The translations under genes were made by a program, and so were the position numbers. The notes beneath the pieces were generated by a model. The model worked only from the letters and a program-made list of their open reading frames with translations, had not been told where the DNA came from and ran no database searches. Source: Plasmodiophora brassicae (Eukaryota; Endomyxa; Phytomyxea; Plasmodiophorida; Plasmodiophoridae). From it: DNA of 64,000 bases. Shown here one piece after another: positions 21,391-32,935 of the stretch. The stretch's first letter is position 1, and each line of letters starts with the position of its first letter. The stretch is taken from the NCBI GenBank assembly GCA_039704465.1, contig JASFAU010000020.1, forward strand, positions 124,001-188,000. The letters are read 5' to 3'.

Positions 21391-22772
21391 ACGGACAGCT
21401 GCTGGCAACCCCAGAACAACCTGAGCGGTACAACCGATCTTGATCCCCATCTGAGGACATCCGCACCGTCAATCATTGACGAAAGTGCCAGAGGGAACTC
21501 ATCGAATCGCATGCACCGCCGCATGAAATCGGCATAACGCACAGAGAAGTATGCCCCGTCGGTCCAGTCACGGAAGGCATCGGCTGGCTCGTCGAGTTGA
21601 CTGATATGTCTAGCGTATTCTTCGTTCAACTGTTGAGCAAACGCTTTGGACCGGAACAGCGATTGGAGGAAGAGGATCCGCGAGAAATAAGGATATGGCT
21701 CCGAAGTACGTAGCACAGCCAGCGTTACCAGGCGCGTTCGTGTCCGCTGGCCAGATATGGCCCTCGGAACATACACGATAAGTCAGGAAAGGTACGGCTA
21801 GGCCGACGTCGAGGAGGTGCCTCCGCAGATGAGCGACAGAGGCGACGCCGAAGTTTGTCCTGTTTCGCGACGACATGAAATCGTCAAAATCGCCCGATGT
21901 CGATGCCTCTCGAGGTCGCGTATTCGTGAACCTACAGGGGTAGGATATCGTCTAGGTTCACGAATACGCGACCTCGAGAGGCATCGACATCGGCGATTTT
22001 GACGATTTCATGTCGTCGCGAAACAGCATCCTTGCACAGTGCACCTTACCAGCGCGTTATGCTTCTCAACCAACTTCCTCGACCTTTCACAACTAATCTT
22101 CAGTTGGCTGTCCACAGCCTCGTAGGAAAGGTTGGCACGAATGGCCTCGTCGAAAACATCAACGGCGTCCGTGTCCAGTTCGTCAATTGCCACGGGCACC
22201 AGACGAGAGTTCATATGCGTCATAAGATGATCGTAGAGAGCAAGCTCGGCCATATATCCACCGTCGTTGTCACGACGCCAATCGTCAAACGAATCGGTGT
22301 TTTCACGAGCCGCAACGTCGAGGAGTGCAGGTCGAATGTCGAATGGCTTGACTCGTGGTGCATCATCAGGTCCCTCCAGTTCGAACTGTGGCGGACCGTC
22401 ATCGTCATTCACGAGTTCAACATCATCACCGCCAGACATGACATCTCCATTGTGGCGACGTCGGATCCATTGACGCAGGAAATACTCATTTCTGTCACCC
22501 TCGTCCGGCAGTTTCGCTTCGCCGTCATCGCTGGACTCCAACCATTCCCGAAGAAAAAGGTTGTCATCGACGTCATCGGGCGACTTGGCCTCGACACCAT
22601 CGCCGCGCCTCGCCCAGTCCTGCCAGAAGTAGCCTCCCACTGCGTCATCATCGGCTGACGACTTCTCCTCCAGTGCGGCGTTCACATCACGACTCATCGG
22701 CGCGAATCGCACGCTGGACCAACTGATACCCGCGTTCGTTGCGGAGTGCGTGGTACCACATTCAACTTCCAT
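20992..22772 (-). pseudogene. TNP2/CACTA-like transposase remnant interrupted by a hairpin
   Basis: Three minus-strand blocks appear to be one gene. 22772-22008 (ATG at 22772) is an acidic N-terminal region ending ALVRCTVQGCCFATT. 21876-21375 contains FLTYRVCSEGHIWPAD, then RDWTDGAYFSVRYADFMRR and LALSSMIDGADV. 21450-20992 continues VVLGLPAAVRCNVGLMQPV. A D-G dyad followed by a block of the form LP.xxR resembles the TNP2-like transposase family of CACTA/EnSpm elements. A 75-bp-arm hairpin sits between the first two blocks and a frameshift between the last two. The family call is tentative. Confidence 0.4.
21860..22026. repeat. Near-perfect hairpin, 75-bp arms, 18-nt loop
   Basis: 21860-21934 and 21953-22026 are reverse complements apart from a single-base indel (CGCCC versus CGCC). 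The core CGCGACCTCGAGAGGCATCG reads identically on the two strands. It interrupts a transposase-like frame. Confidence 0.95.
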
Positions 22773-23455
22773 GACGATCCGGCCGCGCAGAGAATTGGAT
22801 CCTGTAACCGGTTGCTGTGACTGCAAGCTGTCCCGAATTGACCGAAATTGACATTCTCTCTAATGTTGACCTGAATTTGACGCGGAATGTTTCCCAGTGG
22901 TCCGGGCAGATAACCTTGAGGTCCAGCCCGGACATCTTCTTGTAGTGTTGGGACACCTCGTCCTCCGCCACTAGGTCCCTGTCAAGCCCGGCGCTGGCCA
23001 CGACGCCCGCGGGTGCGCGCCGGCCGGGGTGGGCGATTGACAAACGGATAAGTGTAGTTTCAACTTCTTTAATTAGGGCCGCAATGATTTTTCTGTAGAC
23101 AACACCCGAACTTATGAACCAACGCACAGGGGCACCTGTGCGCCTATGCATCGACTTGCCAACCTTCGACCGGCATATGGACACGTTCGAAATGCACGTA
23201 ATGCTTCATGGCCACGCGTAGGACTATATCGTCTTCCGCGGAATGCATATTGTCCTTCTCATCATCGGTAGACGGTATGGACGCTCGTCTGATCTTTCTA
23301 CCGCCTCTCAGACGTTGGTCGTTGAACGTGATAGCTGCAACGAGGTCTCCACTATGCGTCCGCTCTGGCCCAAAGTCTAACGTCAGTGCTAAGCCTACAG
23401 TATCGAAAATGTGGCCTTGTAGATGGCGACGCGGGGTCCACCTAACTGGTGAACT

Positions 23456-23479
23456 GGGCCCTTTTATATAAAAGGGCCC
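23456..23479. repeat. Perfect 24-bp palindrome 1
   Basis: GGGCCCTTTTAT followed directly by its exact reverse complement. Confidence 0.95.
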
Positions 23480-23503
23480 TTACTTTACATATATGTAAAG
23501 TAA
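23480..23503. repeat. Perfect 24-bp palindrome 2
   Basis: TTACTTTACATA followed directly by its exact reverse complement, immediately abutting palindrome 1. Confidence 0.95.
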
Positions 23504-24010
23504 AAAGTTATTGGTGGAGTACAAACGTATGGTGCAAAGCCGATATCACGAACAGCGCTGTGCCTGCACCAATCGAAGAAGTAGCCATACCTACATAGCA
23601 TTACGGTTCACAGTGCAACGCTTGGCGCCTAGCACGCTCGCCAACGACGACGTCCAGGTCGGCAGGAACGATTAACGCAACCGTGAGACCAGGAGGGCAG
23701 CCACACGAAATCAAATGTGCCCAGTCGTTGATTCGTGCCCGTTGCCGTCGGATCACACTCCAGTACGACGGATGAGCAACCCTATCGCTCCACGTCATGG
23801 GCGCTTCTACGTGGGAGGGTTTACGGACGGCATCGGGCACGCCCCGTTCGTTACAGCCGCAGTTTAAGTTCGGCCAAGCGCCGCCGGCTCTGTCAATGGT
23901 TACAGTTGTCCTCCGTGTCGCGCAAAAAACAGGCGGTACGCGTCCCGCGCGGCCATTGCTGCGTCATCGGCTCATCGTGCAACGTAGCGGGACGCGGCTA
24001 CCACGACGCG

Positions 24011-24260
24011 ATGGCCCGCGAGCTTCCACCCGAGATCAACACCGTCAGCAAGCGCGTCCTACGCCTTGCAACGTTCTTCGCCTGCGCCGGCGTCGGCGTC
24101 TACATGGCCCTGGTCCAGGAATTCCCCGGCAAGCGGCATTGCTTCGACGGCGTCCGTGCGGTTTGTCGAAATGGGTCGCCGCACCCTATCTCATTCATGG
24201 ACACAGATCCGCGCCTACTACCGCCGCAAGAAGGACGAACTGCTGTCCCCTCGCTCTTAG
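24011..24260 (+). CDS. Small single-TM protein, possibly mitochondrial
   Basis: ATG at 24011 and stop at 24260. A short intron ends at 24206 and starts at 24152 (gtccgt, 55 nt) or 24161 (gtttgt, 46 nt); both are phase 0, giving 64-67 aa. Sequence features: RVLRLATFFACAGVGVYMAL forms one transmembrane segment, followed by FPGKRHCFDG and a basic tail IRAYYRRKKDELL. The size, single TM and charged tail resemble small respiratory-complex assembly proteins (SMIM4/UQCC type), but I cannot confirm homology. Confidence 0.5.
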
Positions 24261-24486
24261 CCCTTCCGCGCCCGTATACCATAAACTATTCCCGCCGTGC
24301 ACCACTGCAAGTACCGGTCAACAGCATATCGTGCCATCGTCGTCGTCGTCTGACAGTTGAGGCGGTCGCGTCGGGGCGCGCAATGCGGTTGCCTGTACGC
24401 GCGTTGGTGACTGGGGCGCGACGGGTAAAGAACGCATCGTACGTCGAAGTCCGTGGCGGACTTGTTCATCGTAACGGTTGTCAACG

Positions 24487-26063
24487 ATGGCGGCGACCGA
24501 CTACCATTACTCGCGTCGGCGATCGCGCTCACCGCCGGACTACCGGCCGTCGTCGCACCGACATCGCAGTCGAAGCCCTCCGCGTGAAAAGGTTCGCGAC
24601 AAGAGCGGGGCGTGGACACCGCCGCCGACGCGTCGCGAGCGCGCGCATGCGTCCGGATGGGATATCGCGGCCGACGGCACGAAAGTGCCACAGCAGGTCG
24701 CCGCTGCTGAACTGCTCCGCGACCCGAACATGAACCTGGAGCGCATGGCGATGCTGGGCGTTGGAACCGTGTACAACCCGCCGGTCAATGCGCTCGGCCA
24801 ACCGATCATCGTCGGGCAGCCGTCGATGACCGTCCCCGGTTCTGGACCACGCGCCGACCGGCAAATGCGACGGTTATACGCGGGCAACCTTCCGCATACC
24901 ACCGAAGCCGACCTCATGCACTTCTTCAATGTCGCCATGCGAACCGCCTTGGGTATTGCCATTGCTTCGTTCGTCGTTATACGCGCGCTGTTGCTGACGT
25001 TCAACGTTCGCCAGTCGATCAGTCCGGCGGTGATCCTGTCGTGTCGGTGTACCTGAACATGGAGAAGCGCTTCGCGTTCGTCGAGTTCCGCACCGTCGAA
25101 GAAGCGACGGCTGCATTGGTAGGTTCTCGTTATCGGGCGTCGAGTCTAATGCTAACCTGTTCGTGTAGGCCCTGGACGGGATCGTGTATGGAACGTTCCC
25201 GCTGAAGATCAGGCGGCCGAGCGATTACAACCCGATGGGGATGGCCATGCCCATCGGGCCGATCCCGGCGCTGGACGTGTCACGGTTGGGCATCGTCTCA
25301 ACGCAAGTGCCCGATGGCCCCGGCAAGCTGTTCTGTGGCGGGCTGCCGTATGAGCTCAACGAGGACCAGGTTCGGGAACTGCTGGAGACGTACGGGTCGC
25401 TCAAGTCGTTCCACCTCGTGCGCGAGAAGGATACGAACGTGTCGAAAGGGTACGCGTTCTTCGAGTACAACGACCCGGCCGTGTCCGACGCCGCCTGCCA
25501 AGGCCTGAACAACATCCAGGTCGGTTGTGGGCCGTCGTACCGGACGGCGCGTGTGGCTAACAGGGGTGGCTAGATTGGCGACCGCGTCCTGACCGTGCGC
25601 GCTGCATACGCGAAGGAGGACGCCGGGCCCGAGTATTCGAGCATGGTGATGGGCCAGGCGGGTTACATCCCAGCGGGACCTGTCGCCGTTCATCCGCGTA
25701 CGTGTTGCGCATTCACTTTGCTCTGTTTCCTGCTGGTTACTGAACACAATGTCACGCGTAGCGTCGAACGTCATCGTCCTGTTGCAGATGGTGACGCAGG
25801 ACGAGCTGCTGGACGACCAGGAGTACAACGACATCAAGGAGGATGTCCACGACGAGTGCAGCAAGTACGGGCAGGTGGAAGCGGTGGTCATCCCCCGGCC
25901 CGGGTACGACCCGACCGGCGTCGGCAAGGTCTACGTCAAGTTCGACTCGGTCGAATCGGCCACCGCCGCCCGGGACGCGCTGGCCGGCCGCAAGTTCGAC
26001 AGCCGCACCGTCGTCGCACAGTTCTACAGCGACGACAAGTTCGCCGCTGGCCAGTTCACCTGA
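24487..26063 (+). CDS. U2AF2: U2AF large subunit (U2AF65)
   Basis: Five exons: 24487-24952, 25015-25118, 25169-25519, 25574-25697 and 25762-26063, about 448 aa. Introns of 50-64 nt all close phase. An N-terminal RS region (RRRSRSPPD, RHRSRSPP) is followed by RRM1 (RRLYAGNLPHTTEADLMHFF), RRM2 (KLFCGGLPYELNEDQVREL, then SKGYAFFEY) and a C-terminal UHM: MVTQDELLDDQEYNDIKEDV, ECSKYGQVEAVVIPRP, GRKFDSRTVVAQFY. This is the protein that binds the polypyrimidine tract and recruits U2 snRNP to the branch site. Length and domain order match the family. Its own fourth intron has an unusually T-rich 3' end for this genome. Confidence 0.97.
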
Positions 26064-26162
26064 GCGTCACTACATTTATAACGCCGTGGACGGGCAGTGA
26101 TGCTTCGTACACTCGCGCACCTTACGCCGTCGACAGTCGCCCACTTTCCGCCGTCGACAGTC

Positions 26163-26240
26163 ACGCACTGATCTGCAGTCGCGCAATGATCTGCAGTCGC
26201 GCACTGATCTGCAGTCGCGCACTGATCTGCAGTCGCGCAG
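26163..26240. repeat. 18-bp minisatellite
   Basis: About four tandem units of CTGATCTGCAGTCGCGCA lie between U2AF2 and the convergent DUF1336 gene, with related degenerate units (GCCGTCGACAGTC) just upstream. Confidence 0.85.
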
Positions 26241-26261
26241 GTTTCGACGACCGCCCATGCA

Positions 26262-27252
26262 TTATTCGACTGGCCAGGCCGACGTTCTGGTGACGCGTTC
26301 GGCGAGGTTGACGCGGGATAGGTGGACGGCGCCGAGGATGCGCTCGGGGAGCTCTTGCCGGGAGTTGCCCTGCAGGACGAAGCCGAGGTCGACTTCCAGG
26401 GACGCGGCCGCCGACTCCACGTACCGGTAGATCCAGCGTGCGATGCGGCTCGAGAACACGTCGATGTCGATCTCGACGAGGTCGCCAGTGCGGTAGAACG
26501 TCGTGGACAGGCGGCTGGCAATGAGGACGGGCTGGTTGACGTTGTAGAATGGGATGCTGAAGTTGGCGAGACGCGGCAGCATCTTGAAGCGCTGCGCGCA
26601 TTCGTCGTCGCCCCAGGCGGACGACGAGAACAGCGAATCCAGGAGCGCGCCGGACGCGGACGGTGCCGCCCCATCGTCGACCGCGAACGTCAGGACAAGA
26701 TACCGGGGATGCATCTGGAACACGATGACGAGTAGACGGCGTCGGTCATTGCCTGGCGCGCTCGTGATCAGGTGCCCGTCTGCGAACACGTGCGGCACGT
26801 ACGCACAGTGATTACGGAGGTAGTGGACATACGAATCCGTCTTTCGTGACAGCTGGTCGAATTTCTTGACCTTCGGGTCGTTGTGCAGGACAATGTCCGC
26901 ATCGAGCAGGACCATGTGCGCCGGGTTGGATGGCTCCTGGACACGACGTGACGCGCGGAATCAGTGGCACCGCCGCACAGCAGTTGGGCGCCAGGTACAG
27001 ACCTTGGCGCCGTTCTCCAGATAGAGTTCGGAGCGTATGTGGAAGTTGTCGCCCGATGGAGCGGACCATGTGTGGGGGCCCGCCCCGCTCACGAACAGAC
27101 GTTCCGGGGCAGGTGGCATGCCACAGCCTAGTATTACCTGTACACGCGGGGGGCCGTGTTTCATTCCAGCACAGGCTGCGGCCTACCACGACCACGCCTA
27201 CCTGCGGCCGACCGATCGCTAGAAGTATGGCAGGGAGAATGACGGCGAGCAT
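26262..27252 (-). CDS. DUF1336/EDR2 C-terminal-domain protein with signal-like N-terminus
   Basis: Exons 27202-27252, 27003-27137 and 26262-26936 (introns 64 and 66 nt) give about 286 aa. Exon 1 encodes MLAVILPAILLAIG, a hydrophobic leader. The body matches the EDR2_C (DUF1336) domain: WSAPSGDNFHIRSELYLENG, LLVIVFQMHP, FYRTGDLVEIDIDVFSSRIA, then LGFVLQGNSRQELPERILGA. In plants this domain follows PH and START domains in EDR2, which binds PI4P and limits cell death. Stand-alone DUF1336 proteins occur in protists and their role is unknown. It converges with U2AF2. Confidence 0.85.
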
Positions 27253-27360
27253 GCGCCCTGCCAGGCGGGCGTTGCGTTGTTGCTTCGGGCGGAGTCGACA
27301 GATATTTCGGTCGGGCGCGCCCCGACTGCCTGCGGTGGGCGCGGCCTACCCGTTCATCGG

Positions 27361-27377
27361 CACACACACACACACGT
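27361..27377. repeat. (CA)n dinucleotide run
   Basis: A short CA repeat in the gap between the DUF1336 gene and the USP gene. Confidence 0.8.
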
Positions 27378-27443
27378 GCGTTGCTTCTTGTTAACCACCA
27401 GACATGTATTTCGGCGCGCCAGGGTCGACGACGTTCGGCCTAC

Positions 27444-29840
27444 CTAGTTCGCCGCCGCCGGATCGTTGATACGGTGCGCTTGCAGGTCATCGGCCTCGAT
27501 GACACGCTGCGCCCGCTTGTCGAGCGTGTAGCCGCGAATGGCGAATCGCTGGTCTTTGTACGTCGTCGGCACCGCCTGGAACTGCCACCCTGCGTTCTTC
27601 TCGACGACGTTGTCCAATGCGATCGATGTGCCGTCGCCGGCCTTGCAAAACCTATTCAGAACGCAAACGAATCGACACGAGCGGTGATCCTGGGGCGAAC
27701 CTTCACGACGAGCGCGCCGTCCAGTTGCAACTTCTTGATGGTGACGCCGCTTCCGGACAGGAGCAACGTCGACGATGCCGACAGGTCGATGGATGCGCCC
27801 TGGACCTTGCTCCGGATCTCGGCCTGCGTCACGCCGAACGACGGCCTGAGCACGACCTTGGGCCCCACCATGGTCGGGATCCCGGCGAACGTCGCCGATC
27901 TCGTCTGCTGCGGGATGCGAACGCCGTCCCCGCCTAAACGCAGCAGGTTGGCGCCGATCGCGTACAGGTTGCTCTCGCCTTCCGCGCCCGTCTCCGAGAA
28001 GCCCGTCTCGTTGAACTTGCCTGTACACCAACGGTCGGTCAGTGGCAGACGGCGACGTATGGGCCCGCCCCACCGACCGAGGCCGTCGGCGACATTGTTC
28101 TTGACGGCGGCGAACGCCATCCACCGCTCCAGCTGCGTGAAGCCGACCTTCGCGTCCGGGCCGAGCAACCTCGGGTAGTCTTGCATCATGCACTCCAGCC
28201 GGGTCGGCGCCTTGAACGTCGTCTTCGTCTTGTCCTTGTACTTTGGGTTCACGAACTCGGGAACGCCGCCATTCGTTCGCTGCACACACGCGCCGTTGCG
28301 TTCATCGCGACCAGCGAGCACTGGCGACCGTGACGCGCGCGTACCTTCAGGACGGCGAGGTACGGCTCGGCAGCGAAGATCAGCGCGTTGATATTGCCTG
28401 GCACGCAGCACGTATCAGCAGGCAACGTCGTCCCGGACAGGTCGGACGCCGGCGCGAACCTGGGAACGGCGAGAACCCGGTGGCGTCAGGGACGTCGCCG
28501 TCCGGGCTGATGGTGGCACGCAGCAGCGGCTCGAGCTGGTTGTACTCGACGTTGATGGTCAGCGACCGCTGACCCTCCTGACCAGCATCGTTACAAACGT
28601 CGTACGCACGGGCCGACGCGCGCGCATTGCCGAACGAACGTGGGAGTTCAGCCGGCAGATCGCGCCAACGGCCTCGCCAGGCTTCCGCGGCACGGTGATG
28701 GAGTTGACCTCGAACTGTTTCTTCACGCTGACGCCTGCGCGACACCCATCAACACGCGCGTTTCGTTTGTAGGACGGGCCCGGTACCGAGGGCGGCAGGG
28801 AACGCGCGGAACACGGCCGCGTTCGTGTCCTGGAAGAAGAACACGTGCTTGGTCTGGTGCCTGGCGACCCAATCGGCCACGACGCCGTGCTGGTGCAGGA
28901 GCGTGTGCACATCGCCATGGCCGTGCGGTTTCGTCTCGATCAGGTAGGGGTCGCTGGCGCTCAGCGCGATGCGCGCGTCGTTGTCGATCAGCGCCGGCAC
29001 CTTCTCCTGCTTGACGATGCGGACCTGCCCGGGCGCCAGGCCGAACCGGGCGAACTTGTCCAGCAGCGCCACCGTCTGCTCGTGCGTATCGTCGGACGTC
29101 ATGATCGCCAGCGGCAGGATCAGATCCTGCCGTCCCGTCGCCTGTCGCGCCCGCGCCTGGTACGCCAGAATGTACTGCACGTACAGCTCAATGTACGGCG
29201 CCTCGGTGACGATCTCGCTGGGCAACGATATCTGCACAGGAACCCGTCAGGCGGGGCATCCCAGCACGTGCAGCAGACAGCGGCACCTTGATGCCCTGGT
29301 ACCCGAGGCGTTCGCCAAGGCCGCCGGCAACGAGGACGAACGCGGTGTAGGCGAGCGACGCGACGCCGACGCCCTCAAAGTCGTCCAGTTCGGGCGTGTT
29401 GCTGCGCAGGGCGACGCCCAGCGGCACCGCGGGCGTATACCCGGCGTACGGGTTCACGCCCTCGCACGACGCCTTCAGCAACGCTCTGGCGTTGTCCGCG
29501 TACGTCTAGGTCGACCACGCAATCAGACGAGGGGAACGGCCGCGTACGCTGACCTGACCTTGATCCCACCCGGGTATTTCGCGTCCAGGTCGGCGGCCTG
29601 AGCGAGCAGGCGCTTCTTGTCGTCGTCGTTCTGGCCGGGCGCCGGCCAGTGCTCGAACAGGTGCGCCTGGCCGGCGTCGACGAGGGCGCGGGCGGCGGCG
29701 GCCTCGGCGGCGGCCAGGACGCGCAGGTTCGCCTGCAGCGGGTCGGGCACTGTGCAAACACAACGGGGATCCGTCAGCGGTGGGCGATCAGCATGGCGGA
29801 CCCGGACGCGGGACGCACGCGTCGTCATCGTCTGTGTCAT
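27444..29840 (-). CDS. USP: UDP-sugar pyrophosphorylase
   Basis: Ten exons: 29819-29840, 29559-29749, 29287-29505, 28787-29231, 28640-28734, 28460-28577, 28345-28397, 28078-28279, 27701-28020 and 27444-27641. Introns are 52-69 nt and all phases close, giving about 620 aa, the usual USP length. Hallmarks in order: [27 protein letters not shown], the nucleotide-binding [64 protein letters not shown], then [20 protein letters not shown] and [12 protein letters not shown] makes UDP-glucose, UDP-galactose and other UDP-sugars from the sugar 1-phosphates and UTP in the cytosol, feeding glycan synthesis. The 22-nt first exon is the least certain part; its single leftover base completes the codon formed with exon 2. 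Confidence 0.95.
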
Positions 29841-30565
29841 GCGCGCGAACGACGACCACTCGACCCCGGGGGTGCGTCCGACGAATTCCGCCCGAAAATC
29901 GCGAATGGCGGACCCGGTCGGTCGCGGTCCCCGTCGCCGCCGTCGCCTGTTCTTTTGCGGTCCTGATGACAGTGGCGCGGTCGGGTCGGCGGTCGGGTCG
30001 GCACACCCCGTGCGCGCCTGCCGAACGCGAACGACCCGAGCAGGGCACCATCCGATCGTCATGGGTATACGTCGTTGGGCGGCGGCGCTGGGGAACGCGG
30101 TATAAGTGAACCGCGCAAGTCGTACCGTCTTGCTGCCACCTGAGTAGAAGTACCGCAACCTAACTACTATGTGGGGATGCCTGTAGTATACAGGGTCTGA
30201 CGTGTTCTATGCGAAGTTTATAGCCTTGTTCAGCTGAGAGCTGACCTTGATCGGTATGGCAGCGGCGATCGCTGATGTCGTTGCGGTTCAGATCCTCCTC
30301 TGCCTGACCGGCCTGTCGGTTGCGACAGCAGGGGGGCGCACAGGCCTTAGAGCTGCCTGGTCTGCGTGACGATGTCGACGTCGACGTCCCAATCGCAACA
30401 GCTGCCGGCCCTGCGTTGCTCCGTGGAATTGCAGCGTCCTCGTTGCGAAAGGTACGGCCAGTTTGCGGTTGCACTGCATTCTTAGCTGATCAAATTGTTC
30501 ATAGTACCATCTGGCATCAGCGGTGTCATTGGCAACGACGGCCCGGGGCCTCACCCCTGCCAATT
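29841..30565. other. Intergenic, nothing recognised
   Basis: GC-rich for its first 300 bp (probable USP promoter and leader), then of lower GC content. No gene is supported on either strand. Confidence 0.5.
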
Positions 30566-30571
30566 TCACCG

Positions 30572-30705
30572 TCATATGAAACGGACGAATTTCACTGTCA
30601 TATGAAACGGACGAATTTCACTGTCATATGAACGGACGAATTTCACTGTCATATGAAATGGACGATATTGGCAAATTCAATGTCATATAAAACGGACGAT
30701 ATATC
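30572..30705. repeat. 26-27-bp minisatellite
   Basis: About five tandem copies of a unit containing GTCATATGAAACGGACGAAT plus TTCACT. The first three are nearly identical and the last two increasingly diverged. Confidence 0.9.
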
Positions 30706-31217
30706 CTCGATCGGGGCGCCTCCACACACAAGCACCCACCGAGAGGGCGGCTCGCCCCAACGACGCTAGAGCGAGGTGACGCCAGCCCGAGCAGCATATG
30801 ACGTACGTAATACCTGTCCAAGCCCTCAGCGGATTTCACCGTCGAATACCTCACAACCTCACAAAGCCATCTCAATCAGCGGCATTCGCGCCAAACATGC
30901 GACTCATGGGCGCCGTTGACACCACGGGTGCCATTTGTTCTGAACGGGGGTGTGACACAGTGCGTACCAGCGTCGACTGTGGTGACTCGTCATAACTCTA
31001 CCGGGTCGAGTAACGATGGCATTCGTTTCCTCCAGCAAGTCCGCGCTCAAGAAGATGTGCACTGTACGCCGTCTGGTGTCGTCTAGGGCGCGCAAGGACG
31101 TCGACGAGTTGAAGGCAATTCTGGGCAACTACGTCGAAGAGCACCTGTCACATCCCGGGATACAGGTGGACGTTCTGCAGGCATCCACCCGGGCCGACAA
31201 GACGAGCGACAGGAGAG

Positions 31218-32477
31218 TTGCTGCCGTCGCCGTCTCAACCCGATCGGACGACGCCTGTTGACGTGGCCGCATTGGGCGACGACGGCACCGCTGTCCTTGA
31301 CGACCACGATACTGGAGACGGCAATGGGGTGTCCGAGTCGACGTCGTATAGGGCGATGAAGATCACTGCGATCGAAGATCAAACAGACGATGAGATCCCG
31401 TTGCATCCCGGTGACGTGGTACTCGTCCATGTTCGACTTCTGGTCCGAGCTACACAGGCTGTGCCAATTCTTCGGGTGATCGAGGATCGGACCATGGGCA
31501 GAAGTAGGCGCAATCAGATCGTGTGCGCCCTTGTGCACTTCAACCGCTTCCTCGACGATCCTGCCATGCGGCTGATTATCGCCGCACGACGATGGGAGCA
31601 GTTGACGGTGGACGAAGCCACGCCCGATGTGTTCGAGCGGTTCGTCACATTTTTGATCGAGAGGGCGCCCTCGATTCGAAAATGGGAGACCGCCAGCGCC
31701 TACGTGGCCCAGATGAGGGACGCGTTGGCGCAACGGTTCAAGGCGGACAACCCGGAACTTGCCATCTTGGATGACAAGTGGTACAAGGCCGTCCGGTCGA
31801 CAGTGAAGAAGGCGTTTGTGGAGCGGGCCAATGTCACTGGGTTCGCTTTCATCGACCGGGCGCCTGCCTTGCAGAAGGAGGGCGTCCTGCAGGTTGGGCA
31901 CGCCCTGTTCTTGGAGATGAGAGAACCGGCCATCAGTGTGGCTGCTGCCCATGACAGGTAATCTCGTCTTTGTGTGTGAGTATACCGCCTTTGACAATAT
32001 GTGTCGCGGTCAGATTCCTAATTGCGTTCCAGTGGGCCATCCTGGGCCGTGCAAGCGATGCAGCCCTGATGCGGAAATCAGACCTGCAGTGGGACGCCGG
32101 CTCTGGAGCTGCCCTTGCAGGGGTCAGCCGTCAGAAAACTACCAACGAAGCGCCGCTGCTGATTTACTGCGATCGGAACGATTATCGTGCCGATATGTTC
32201 CACGCACTGGGCAGCCTGGTCGCGACAGTCAGCGATCAAAGCCAGGTCGTCTTGTTGTTGCTTCGCCCGTCCGTTACGTTCTCTGATTGTCGTACTTTGC
32301 AGGAACTGTTTCCACGGATAAGGGGCACCAGCAGCGCGTCAGCGTATCTGAACCGAATGTTCGATACGCTGGTTGACCGATACGAGCACCTCGTGTCGGT
32401 ATCGCCTAGCCTGGGCGACCTCGGTGGTCACGTGCATCGACGAACCAGGTCCCACTCTCTGCGTCGTGGTACGCTGA
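31218..32477 (+). pseudogene. Tyrosine recombinase (Crypton/DIRS-like) truncated before the catalytic tyrosine
   Basis: A helical core-binding region (VFERFVTFLIERAPSIRKWE, then YVAQMRDALAQRF) is followed by the recombinase domain: FLIAFQWAILGRASDAALM (catalytic Arg), SRQKTTNEAPLLIY (Lys) and a box matching HxxR (SHSLRRG). A 56-nt intron at 31958-32013 joins HDR to FLIAFQ in frame. The frame runs into the inverted copy at about 32478, so the C-terminal Tyr is lost. A preceding ORF from ATG 31016 to 31261 (MAFVSSSKSALKKMCTVRR) may be its N-terminus in another frame. It is a transposon remnant, not a host enzyme. Confidence 0.65.
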
Positions 32478-32935
32478 CTGTCGCGACCAGGCTGCCCAGA
32501 GCGTGGAACATATCGGCACGATAATCGTTCCGATCGCAGTAAATCAGCAGCGGCGCTTCGTTAGTAGTTTTCTGACGGCTGACCCCTGCAAGGGCAGCTC
32601 CAGAGCCGGCGTCCCACTGCAGGTCTGATTTCCGCATCAGGGCTGCATCGCTTGCACGGCCCAGGATGGCCCACTGGAACGCAATTAGGAATCTGACCGC
32701 GACACACATTGTCAAAGGCTGTATACTCACACACAAAGCCGAGATTACCTGTCATGGGCAGCAGCCGCACTGGTGGCCGGTTCTCCCATCTCCAAGAACA
32801 GGGCGTGCCCAACCTGCAGGACGCCCTCCTTCTGCAAGGCAGGCGCCCGGTCGATGAAAGCGGACCCAGTGACATTGGCCCGCTCCACAAACGCCTTCTT
32901 CACTGTCGACCGGACGGCCTTGTACCACTTGTCAT
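31775..32935. repeat. Near-identical inverted repeat of recombinase sequence (arms 31775-32234 and 32478-32935)
   Basis: Arms of about 460 bp differ at only a few positions. Breakpoints are sharp: both arms start after GACAAGTGGTACAAGGCC and end at GGTCGCGACAGTCAG. The copied arm contains the intron, so the duplication occurred at DNA level. The 242-bp spacer holds the recombinase HxxR box. Confidence 0.95.

Larger units (their letters stand above)
22800..24000. other. Transposon-margin region with no supported gene
   Basis: A minus-strand frame at 22762-23184 is open but begins without ATG and shows no domain I know. Another at 23601-23840 is likewise unassigned. The region contains the adjacent palindromes at 23456-23503. 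Confidence 0.4.

Noticed and set aside
26076..26258. Repetitive RDCRSV peptide on the minus strand
   Set aside because: It is just the translation of the 18-bp minisatellite.
30572..30705. CRISPR-like array
   Set aside because: Repeats are directly tandem without unique spacers, and the genome is eukaryotic.
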